Of a stretch of 64,000 nt of DNA, positions 33,274-43,902 are shown piece by piece. The stretch is from Lucinisca nassula. Lineage: Eukaryota > Mollusca > Bivalvia > Lucinida > Lucinidae. Position numbers and translations under genes: made by a program. The stretch covers positions 118,043,037 to 118,107,036 of the forward strand of contig OY757011.1 of assembly GCA_963580285.1 (NCBI GenBank), read 5' to 3'. Under the pieces are notes generated by a model. It searched no databases. It had not been told where the DNA came from and was given only the letters and a program-made list of their open reading frames with translations. Every line of letters starts with the position of its first letter. Position 1 is the stretch's first letter.

Positions 33274-34148
33274 GAAACAAGAGTTGTCAGAAGACAACAT
33301 AGCTCGCCTTTGGGGGCCTAAGATGGATGAGGGCAAGTTATCAAAAAAGAGCCACAGTGACCTTGACCTTCAGCCCCAGACCCTGAAAGTCAAACTCGCT
33401 CGAGATATCATCATACCCAACATTTGTGTAAAGTTATATTAAAATCCATTCATAAATGTAGGCACTAGAGCGATCACAAAGTTTTTCTAAAAATAGCCAC
33501 AGTTACCTTGACCTTCAGCCCCGGAACCTGAAAGTCAAAGTCACTCGAGATATCATCATACCCAATATTTGTGTGAAATTATATAAAAATCCATCCATTA
33601 ATAAAGGCGCAAGAGCGATGAAAAAGATTTTCTAAAAATAGCCACAGAGACCTTGACCTTCTGCCCCAGACCCTGAAAGTCGAACGAGCTCAAGATATCA
33701 TCAAACCCAACGTTTGTGTAAGTTATATTAAAATCCATTTATAAATGTAGGCACTACCGCGATCACAAAGTTTTTTCGAAAAATAGCCACAGTGACCTTG
33801 ACCTTCAGCCCCTGACCCTGAAAGTTGAACTTGCTAGAGATATAATCATACCCAACATTTGTGTGAAGTTATATTAAAATCCATCAATAAATTAAGGTGC
33901 AAGAGCGATGACAATGTTTTTCTAAAAATAGACACAGTGACCTTGACCCAGTGACCCTGAAAGTAGTGACCTTGACCTTAAGCCCCAGACCCTGAAAGTC
34001 AAAGTCACTCGAGATATCATTATGTCCCAAGTTATATTAAAATCCATCAATAAATGAAGGCGCTATAGTGATTACAATGTTTTTCTAAAAATAGCCAGTG
34101 ACCTTGACCTTGAGCCCCAGACCCGCTATGTTTTTAAAAAGAAAAAAA
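33274..34148 (+). mobile_element. Rolling-circle-type element, AACAAGAGTTGTC start, 3'-truncated
   Basis: AACAAGAGTTGTCAGAAGAC (stem GTTGTC/GACAAC) then AGCTCGCC. Five ~145-bp units (TTTTTCTAAAAATAGCCACAG, CCAACATTTGTGTAAAG) are close relatives of the first core of 7826-9644. It is cut off by the next element. Confidence 0.65.
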
Positions 34149-35971
34149 AACAAGAGGGCCCAGAGGGCCCTGGTTCGCTCACCTGATCCAATGTATAACA
34201 AGTGGGCCCCGGGCAGGGTCAATTTTGGCCCCAGGGCTATAATTTGAACAATCTTGGTAGAGGTCCACAAGATGAAGCTTCATATCGAATATATGAAAGA
34301 CCTGGGCTTTCTGGTTTCAGAGAAGAAGATTTTAAAGGTTTACCCTGCATATAGAAGTCTATGTAAAACAAGATTTTCCCTATATAAGTCTATGTTAAAC
34401 CAAAGGGCCCCGGAGCAGGGGCATTTTTGGCCCCAGGCTGTAATTTGAACAATCTTGGTAGAGGTCCACTAGCTGAAGCTTCATAACAAATATCGAAGAC
34501 CTAAGCCATGTGGTTTCAAAGAAGAAGATTTTTCAAGATTTTCCCTATATACGTCTATGTAAAACCAAAGGGCCCCGGAGCGGGGGCATTTTTGGCCCCA
34601 GGGCTATAATTTGAACAATCTTGGTAGAGGTCCACCAGATGAAGCTTCATACCAAATATCAAAGACCTGGGCCTTGTAGTTTCAGAGAAGAAGATTTTTC
34701 AAGATTTTCCCTATATAAGCCTATGTAAAACAAAAGGGCCCTGGTGCGGGGGCATTTTTGGCCCCAGCACTATAATTTGAACAATCTTGGTAGGGGTCTA
34801 CTAGATGAAGCTTCATACCAAATATCAAAGACCTGGGCCTTGCAGTTTCAGAGAAGAAGATTTTTCAAGATTTTCCCTATATAAGCCTATGTAAAACAAA
34901 AGGGCCCTGGTGCGGGGGCATTTTTGGCCCCAGCACTATAATTTGAATAATCTTGGTAGGGGTCCACTAGATGAAGCTTCATACCAAATATCAAAGACCT
35001 GGGCCTTGCAGTTTCAGAGAAGAAGATTTTCAAGATTTTCCCTATATAAGCCCATGTAAAACCAAAGGGCCCCCGTGTGGGGGGCATTTTTAGCTCCAGC
35101 ACTATAATTTGAACAATCTTGGTAGGGGTCCACTAGATGAAGCTTCATACCAAATATCAAAGACCTGGGCCTTGGGGTTTCAGAGAAGAAGATTTTTAAA
35201 GATTTTCCCTATATAAGCCTATGTAAAACAAAAGGGCCCTGGTGCGGAGGCATTTTTGGCCCCAGCACTATAATTTGAACAAATTTGGTAGGGGTTTACT
35301 AGATGAAGCTTCGTACCAAATATCAAAGACCTGGGCTTTGCGGTTTCAGAGAAGAAGATTTTTCAAGATTTTCCCTATATAAGCCCATGTAAAACCAAAG
35401 GGCCTCCGTGCGGGGGCATTTTTAGCTCCAGCACTATAATTTGAACAATCTTGGTAGGGGTCCACTAGATGAAGCTTCATACCAAATATCAAAGACCTGG
35501 GCCTTGTGGTTACAGAGAAGAAGATTTTTAAAGATTTTCCCTATATAAGCCCATGTAAAACCAAAGGGCCCCCATGCGGGTGCATTTTTGGCCCCAGCAC
35601 TATAATTTGAACAATCTTGGTAGGGGTCCACTAGATGAAGCTTCATACCAAATATCAAAGACCTGGGCCTTGCGGTTTCAGAGAAGAAGATTTTTTAAGT
35701 TTGCGGTGAAAAAAATCTATTTTTTGCTACTGTGACCTATATGTGCAATGGACCGGAACCATTTGAACAACTTTGAAAGGGGACCACCTAAGGATCATTC
35801 CTGTGAAGTTTGGTCAAAATACGATCAGTGGTTTAGGAGGAGATGTCGTTTGAAGAAAAGTTTACGGACGCACGCACGGACGCACGCACGCCCGCACGCA
35901 CGCACGATGGACGACGGACAAAAAGTGATCCCAAAAGCTCACCTTGTCACTACGTGACAGGTGAGCTAAAA
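34149..35971 (+). mobile_element. Rolling-circle-type element, CTCACCTGA family (element 3)
   Basis: AACAAGAGGGCCCAGAGGGC start and CAGGTGAGCTAAAA end. A 166-bp array runs from 34245 to 35680, with a GCACGCACGGACGCACGC microsatellite at 35868-35915. The next element begins at the very next base. Confidence 0.8.
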
Positions 35972-37193
35972 AACAAGAGGGCCCAGAGGGCCCTGAATCG
36001 CTCACCTGATCCATAGAGTAACAAGTGGGCCACAGGGAGGGCAATTATTGACCCAGGGTTATAATGTGCATAATGTTGAGGGAGGTCTAAAAAGGTGTAG
36101 CTTCATACCAAATATCAAAGACATGGGCATTGCAGTTTCAGAGAAGAAGTTTTTTTTAAGATTTCCCTATATAAGTCTTCTTAAACCAAAGGGTCTCAGG
36201 GCGGGGGCATTTTTGGCCCCAGGGCTATAATTTGAACAATCTTGATATAAGTCCACTAGATGAAATTTCACACCAAATATTGAAGACCTAGGCCTAGTGG
36301 TTTCACAGAAGAAGATTTTTAAAGATTTTCCAAAAATAAGTCTATGTAAAACCAAAGGGCCCTGGAGCGGGGGCATTTTTGGCAACAGGGCTATAATTTG
36401 AACAAACTTGGTAGAGGTCCACAAGATGAAGCTTTACACCAAATATCAAAGACCTTGGCCTGGCGGTTTCAATGAAGAAGAATTTAAAAAGATTTTCCTT
36501 ATATAGGCCTTTGTAAAACCAAAGGGCCCCATGGCGGGGGCATTTTTGGCCCGAGCACCATAATTTGAACAATCTTGGTAGGGGTCCACTAGATGAAGCT
36601 TCATACCAAATAGCAAAGACCTGGGCCTTGTGGTTTCAGAGAAGAAGATTTTTAAAGATTTTCCCTATATAAGCCCATGTAAAACCAAAGGGCCCCTGGT
36701 CGGGGGCATTTTTGACCCCAGCACTATAATTTGAACAATTTTGGTAGGGGTCCACTAGATAAAGCTTCATACCAAATATCAAAGACCTGGGCCTTGTGGT
36801 TTCAGAGAAGAAGATTTTTAAAGACTTTCCCTATATATTCCTATGTAAAACCAAAGGGTCCTGGGGCGGGGGCATTTTTGGCCCCAGCACTATAATTTGA
36901 ACAATCTTGGTAGGGGTCCACTAGATGAAGCTTCATACCAAATATCAAAGACCTGGGCCTTGTGGTTTCAGAGAAGAAGATTTTTTAAGTTTTTGGTAAA
37001 AAAAAATCTATTTTTGGCTCCTGTGACCTAGATGTGCAGCAGACCAGAACCATTTGAACAACTTTGAAAGGGGTCCACCTAAGGATCATTCCTGTGAAGT
37101 TTGGTCAAAATCCCATCAGTGGTTTAGTAGGAGATGTCATTTGAAGAAATTGTTTACGCACAGATTACAGACAAAAAGTGATCCTAATATAAA
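35972..37193 (+). mobile_element. Rolling-circle-type element, CTCACCTGA family, 3' end lost
   Basis: AACAAGAGGGCCCAGAGGGC start, about six 166-bp units, tail module and ACAAAAAGTGATCC. The 3' stem-loop is missing at the junction with the next element. Confidence 0.7.
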
Positions 37194-40100
37194 ACACAAG
37201 AGGACCATGATGGCCCTGGATCGCTCACCTGATCCATAGAGTAACAAGTGGGCCACGGGGAGGGCCATAATTGACCCCAGGGTTATAATGTGCAAAATGT
37301 TGAGGGAGGTCTAAAAAGGTGAAGCTTCATACCAAATATCAACAAAAGACTATAATTTGAACAATGTTGGCAAAGGTCCACTAGATGAAGCTACACAACA
37401 AAATATCAAAGACCTGGGCCTTGTTGTTTCAGAGAAGAAGATTTTCAAAGATTATCTCTATTATAAGTCTATGTAAAACCAAAGGGCCCTGGGGCGGGGG
37501 CATTGTGGCCCCAGGGCTATAATTTGAACAATCTTGGTAGAGGTCCACTAGCTGAAGCTTCATACCAAATGTCAAAGACCTAGGCCTTGTGGTTTCAGAG
37601 TAGAAGATTTTTCAAGATTTTCCCTATATAAGTCTATGAAAAACCAAAGGGCCCAGGAGCGGGGGCAATTTTGGCCTCAGGGCTATAATTTGAACAATCT
37701 TGATAGAGGTCCACAAGATGAAACTTCATACCAAATATCAAAGACCTTGGCCTTGCAGTTTCAGAAAAGAAGATTTTTAAAGATTTTCTCTATATAAGCC
37801 TATGTAAAACCAAAAGGCCCCGGGGCGGGGGCATTTTTGGCCCCAGCACTATAATTTGAACAATCTTGGTAGGGGTCCACTAGATGAAGCTTCATACCAA
37901 ATAGCAAAGACCTGGGCCTTGCAGTTTCAGAGAAGAAGATTTTTTAAAGATTTTCCCAATATAAGCCCATGTAAAACCAAAGGGCCCTGGGGCGGGGGCA
38001 TTTTTGGCCCCAGCACTATAATTTGAACAATCTTGGTAGGGGTCCACTAGATGAAGCTTCATACCAAATATCAAATACCTGGGCCTTGCGGTTTCATAGA
38101 AGAAGATTTTTAAAGGTTTTCCCTATATAAGCCTATGTAAAACCAAAGGGCCCCGGGGCGGGGGCATTTTTGGCCCCAGCACTATAATTTGAACAATCTT
38201 GGTAGGGGTCCATAAGATGAAGATTCATACCAAATATCAAAGACCTGGGCCTTGCAGTTGCAGAGAAGAAGATTTTTAAAGATTTTCCCTATATAAGCCC
38301 ATGTAAAACCAAAGGGCCACGGGGCGGGGGCATTTTTAGCCCCATCACTATAATTTGAACAATCTTGGTAGGGGTCCACTAGATGAAGCTTCATACCAAA
38401 TATCAAAGACCTGGGCCTTGCGGTTTCAGAGAAGAAGATTTTTAAAGATTTTCCCTATATAAGCCTATGTAAAACCAAAGGGCCCCGGGGCGGGGTCATC
38501 TTTGGCCACAGCACTATAATTTGAACAATCTTGGTAGGGGTCCACCAGATGAAGATTCATACCAAATACCAAAGACCTGGGCCTTGCAGTTTCAGAGAAG
38601 AAGATTTTTAAAGATTTTCCCTATATAAGCCCATGTAAAACCAAAGGGCCCCGGGGCGGGGGCATTTTTGGCCCCAGCACTATAATTGAACAATCTTGGT
38701 AGGGGTCCACTAGATGAAGCTTCATACCAAATAGCAAAGACCTGGGCCTTGCAGTTTCAGAGAAGAAGATTTTTTAAAGATTTTCCCAATATAAGCCCAT
38801 GTAAAACCAAAGGGCCCTGGGGCGGGGGCATTTTTGGCCCCAGCACTATAATTTGAACAATCTTGGTAGGGGTCCACTAGATGAAGCTTCATACCAAATA
38901 TCAAAGACCTGGGCCTTGCAGTTTCATAGAAGAAGATTTTTAAAGGTTTTCCCTATATAAGCCTATGTAAAACCAAAGGGCCCCGGGGCGGGGGCATTTT
39001 TGGCCCCAGCACTATAATTTGAACAATCTTGGTAGGGGTCCATAAGATGAAGATTCATACCAAATATCAAAGACCTGGGCCTTGCAGTTGCAGAGAAGAA
39101 GATTTTTAAAGATTTTCCATATATAAGCCCATGTAAAACCAAAGGGCCCCGGGGCGGGGGCATTTTTAGCCCCATCACTATAATTTGAACAATCTTGGTA
39201 GGGGTCCACTAGATGAAGCTTCATACCAAATATCAAAGACCTGGGCCTTGCGGTTTCAGAGAAGAAGATTTTTAAAGATTTTCCCTATATAAGCCTATGT
39301 AAAACCAAAGGGCCCCGGGGCAGGGTCATCTTTGGCCCCAGCACTATAATTTGAACACTCTTGGTAGGGGTCCACCAGATGAAGATTCATACCAAATATC
39401 AAAGACCTGGGCCTTGCAGTTTCAGAGAAGAAGATTTTCCCTATATAAGCCCATGTAAAACCAAAGGGCCCCGGGGCGGGGGCATTTTTGGCCCCAGCAC
39501 TATAATTGAACAATCTTGGTAGGGGTCCACTAGATGAAGCTTCATACCAAATATCAAAGACCTGGGCCTTGCGGTTTCAGAGAAGAAGATTTTTAAAGAT
39601 TTTCCCTATATAAGCCTATGTAAAACCAAAGGGCCCCGGGGAGGGGGCATCTTTGGCCCCAGCACTATAACTTGAACAATCTTGGTAGGGGTCCACCAGA
39701 TAAAGATTCATACCAAATATCAAAGACCTGGGCCTTGCAGTTTCAGAGAAGAAGATTTTTAAAGATTTTCCCTATATAAGCCCATGTAAAACCAAAGGGC
39801 CCCGGGGCGGGGGCATTTTTGGCCCCAACACTATAATTTGAACAATCTTGGTAGGGGTCCACTAGATGAAGCTTCATACCAAATATCAAAGACCTGGGCC
39901 TTGCAGTTTCAGAGAAGAAGATTTTTTAAGTTTTCGGTGAAAAAAATCTATTTTTGGCTGCTGTGACCCATATGTGCAACGGACCGGAACCATTTGAATA
40001 ACTTTGAAAGGGGACCACCTAAGGATCATTCCTGTGAAGTTTGGTCAAAATCCGCTCAGTGGTTTAGGAGGAGATGTCATTTGAAGAAAAAGTTTACGGA

Positions 40101-40770
40101 CGCACGGACGGACGGACCCACATTTTGGGTTTGTGTGGCTGCACCTGTCCATATTTTATGGGGCTAAAATTTTTATGTGGCTAACGGTTTATGTGGCTAT
40201 AAGACACACAAATCTGTACATCTAATGTGGCTAGCCACACAAACTTTGGACATCAGCCACATAAAGGCTGTCTGTACGAAACCGTCTTTGTCTAAACTTA
40301 TGTGGCTACCAGAGGTTGTGATATCTAGCCCTCTAAAGGTAGAACAGAACTTTCTTTATAGTGCACTGATACATCTTATGGGTCTAGCTCCTCACATAGA
40401 GGGACTTTTTCCTACTGCAGCATTCAGCCCCAGGACAGCCAGTTAAATTTATGTGGCTCAGCCCCATAATCTCAAAGTTTAGCCTCATAATCCTGGACAT
40501 CCATGTCCAAGGATGTCCAAGGTGATGGACATAAATTTATATGTCTTTTTTTTATTTGATTTTTCTAGTCCCCCTGAACCCCTCTGTACTAACAGAAAAA
40601 TGGGTTTGTGAGGCTAGCCACACAAACCCATTTTGCCACACAAAACCCTTCTGTACCTAAAAGAAGCCACATAAACCCATTTTGTAAGAACGGACGCACG
40701 CACGCACGGACGACGGACAAAAAGTGATCCCAAAAGCTCACCTCGTCACTACGTGACGGTGAGCTAAAAA
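37194..40770 (+). mobile_element. Rolling-circle-type element, CTCACCTGA family (element 4), with higher-order repeats
   Basis: Starts ACACAAGAGGACCATGATGG, ends CACCTCGTCACTACGTGACG and GTGAGCTAAAA. About fifteen 166-bp units, of which 37860-39560 show an ~830-bp (5-mer) higher-order period. The ACGG microsatellite is split by an inserted TIR element at about 40117-40690. Confidence 0.75.
40117..40690. mobile_element. TIR element inserted in an ACGG microsatellite
   Basis: CACATTTTGGGTTTGTGTGG at left and CCACATAAACCCATTTTGT at right are imperfect inverted repeats. The interior is rich in TGTGGCT/AGCCACA, including GGGTTTGTGAGGCTAGCCAC. Host microsatellite lies on both sides. The open frame at 40177-40446 has no recognised motif. 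Confidence 0.6.
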
Positions 40771-41109
40771 AAAAACATGCCTCCCCCGGGAATTGAACTC
40801 ACGCAGCTTGCAGGTAAACTTTAACACAGGATTTCAAGGGAGGTAATACAGAGGAAAATATTAACTTCTCAAAAAGACCAATTTAAGCCAAAAAACCTGT
40901 AAAATGAAGTAAAATGATAATGTTAAATATTGTTTTTTACCAATTGTGAATTATATATTCAAAATAAACTTGTAAAACATCACATATAAGAGCTTGCAGG
41001 TAAACTTTAACCAAATGCGGACGCCGACGCTGACGCTGACGCCGACGCTGATGACGGACGCCCGGGGGTATGGCAATAGCTCCCCCTTACTTTCGTAAGG
41101 CGAGCTAAA
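40771..41109 (+). mobile_element. Short element ending GGCGAGCTAAAAAA
   Basis: CATGCCTCCCCCGGGAATTG start; GCAGGTAAACTTTAAC occurs twice (40811 and 40995); GACGCCGACGCTGACGC microsatellite; 3' stem-loop CCTTACTTTCGTAAGG then CGAGCTAAAAAA. Same 3' plan as the neighbours, short core. Confidence 0.6.
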
Positions 41110-43044
41110 AAAGACACTAAAGAAATGTCAATAATTACAATACCAATGCAGAAAAGAGACATATTTATGTATGTGTACTATAAGAAAGGAAACTGTTTCT
41201 CTCCCTGTTTAATAGCAAAATTTCTATAGGTTATGGAACAGCTTTGTTTACACCAAATATTCTGCGCCTCATCCATCAATGATATCTTTTGCAACAGAAA
41301 CTCAATATCAGTGACATTTCGATTTTTGTAAATACTAACCAATAATTACTGTAACTTTTTTGTTCGGATCATAATCCAGAGTTCATAAATAAAAATCAAA
41401 AATGAGTTCCTTTAAGAGCAATGAAAACATTCGTAAGAAAGAAGACAGTATATCTAAGGCTTAATCTGGCCATGGATTTATCAACAGAACTATTTTTACT
41501 AGTAACAACAAACCACTGACCATTGCGTCCTTGCATACCAGCTTGGTATAGAAATGAAAATAATGGATCTCCTTGCCTTTACACTATTTGAGTAGCATGA
41601 CTTATGCAAAGTCATTAAATAAAGTTGCGTGTGTCCACAATAATTTTGCTGCTAATAAAAAAGCAATACATGTATAATGTTGTTAAGCCTAATTTGTTGA
41701 TTAGAATACCTTTTGATTTAGTGTTTTACTATCAAATATTTTGGATAGATCATAGTGTATAAATGATAGGAAAATATCAGAAATTCATGATATTTTAATA
41801 GTTTCTAAGCTAGATCAGCTCAATATGTATTCATTTTGATTGTATAATCTCATTTTTATTACGTAAGTGTTACGAATTGCCTTTTTCTAAGGTTCTTGGA
41901 TGATTTCAATAAAATAGTAAATTTTGCAGAAACGACTTACATCCATTAAAGGTGTAAAATTACAGTGTTACCGGTTTTGGATTTTCATGAAATTTGGCAT
42001 AGCTAAAGAAGATACATATGGCAAGTTTTCCTAGCAAAATGAAATCTTGACAAAGACTAGAACATATTTATCTTAGGGATTGAATTTTGATAATTTTTTA
42101 AAATTTTAATTAAAAAATGAGATTTTTGATAATTATTTTATCAGAAAATGTAAACTTTAATTAATTCAAAAGGTTTTTTAGTATCAAATGAATGCCTATG
42201 GAGTTCTGCATTCAATCCAGTTCACAGATCTTGAAACTAAATAAAACATAAGATTTAAGACACACTTATTTAGAGACAGACACCAGCTCACGGAGGGAGT
42301 CAGTTAGAGTGGCCTCCTGAGTCCTACTTTGATTTATATAATTTACTAAATACATTTTTATAGGTTGTATATGCTGAGTTATTAATATGCAAAGTTTAAA
42401 GAAAAAACATGCATGGGCACAAATGAAAGACCCCCTTTATAACATATGTTGTGTGCACATGGGTTTTGAACTTTAGATATCACAATATGGGTTTTGCTTT
42501 GTTGTCACACTGAGCGTAGCATTTTAAAATTTTATGATGACATCAGAACATCATTGCAGAACTGATGTCATTGTTAACAACAGTCTGAACTAGCCGCCAT
42601 GTTGGTTTTAAGGTTGCATTTGAAGAGTTTATATGGTGTTTTGGGGCTTTTACATCACTATTTGCTGTTGGAATTGTAAGTTATGCAAGAATAATGACCA
42701 GCTGTCCTGGTTATTTCATTGTATCAACATTTGCCAGGTCCCTTGGAAGATATTTGAACACTCAGCCTAGTGGCCTTGCATTCAAACAGCTTCCTCGGGA
42801 TCCGGCAGATGTTGATGAATGAAAACACACTGGTCATGAGTTGTAATAAATACCAATAATCTATAATTTTAGCAAAAAAAGGAAATTAATGAATAACCAT
42901 GTAAACTCCATTTTTCATTCATAAAAGTATTCATTATGCAATCCTAAAAGTGTGTTAGAAATATCCAAACACAAGAAACATGACCCTGCAGTTACATATG
43001 ATTTAAAAAGAGCATGAAATTTGTCCTCAGGCTGCTCAAAAATA
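41110..43044. other. Single-copy intron, no gene recognised
   Basis: About 1.9 kb of AT-rich sequence (poly-A and poly-T tracts near 42090-42180). No exon, repeat termini or RNA gene recognised. Confidence 0.5.
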
Positions 43045-43256
43045 TTTACCCTTATCCTGCTGTTCACAACAACCCCTACCTTTGCAAACAGTGTAGATCC
43101 AGATCAGATAGCTTCTGAAGAAGCCATCTGATCCGGATCTACACTGTTTGACATCCAGTTCGTGAATTTGTAGGAATAAATTATATCAAGTAATCTGATT
43201 GGTTCAAAGTGAGAGATGGGTGTGGCTATATAAATATTCAGCAGGATAAGGGTTAA
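43045..43256. mobile_element. TTAA MITE family 1
   Basis: ACCCTTATCCTGCTGTTCAC and CAGCAGGATAAGGGTTAA ends; core palindrome GATAGCTTCTGAAGAAGCCATC. Confidence 0.8.
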
Positions 43257-43335
43257 AATACCAACAATTGCTGGAGTTTTATATTAATGAGCAGGACAAG
43301 CATAATTCTTTCCTGATCTGAGCATGGCGAAAGGC

Positions 43336-43577
43336 TTAAGGGGAATAGGAACACCTGGCAAATTTTTCCACCATTTTTCAAAGGGAGACAACTTTTGGGA
43401 CTTCCTATTTGCTTTTCTGTAAGCCCTGTCACACTGAAAAGGGGTCTACTCTTAAAGGAAAGAATTTGCTCCTCGGGAGCAAATTCTTTCCTTTAAGAGT
43501 TGATCCCTATTGACATGCGAGGCAAAAATACTTTTGCAGGAATGGCCTCCCCTGAAGATGTATCCATTCCCCCTAAA
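43336..43577. mobile_element. GGGGAATGGGAACACC MITE, copy 4
   Basis: TTAAGGGGAATAGGAACACC at left and a diverged ATCCATTCCCCCTAA at right. Perfect internal arms TTAAAGGAAAGAATTTGCTC and GAGCAAATTCTTTCCTTTAA. Confidence 0.8.
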
Positions 43578-43902
43578 TGCTGATATTTTTAAAACTTCTG
43601 AACATGATAATGTGCTATAATTTCCGGGTCTCTTTTTACTGCACGAGTAGCTTTACAACAGTGTCATTAATAAGGCCAACATATATGTATGACAACATTA
43701 GGTCTCTCTCTTTCTTTCTCTCTCTCTTTGACATTATGAAAACATGCCTATATAATTCTGACCCCTTTGAATTCCACTTTTATATAGTAAAGCTGAGGTT
43801 TACAGGGGTAAACCTAATTTTTCTTATTTCTGCTCTAAAATATGGATTGTGGGTATTCGTTGGACCCGAGTACCCACAATCTATATTTTGATCAGAAATA
43901 AG

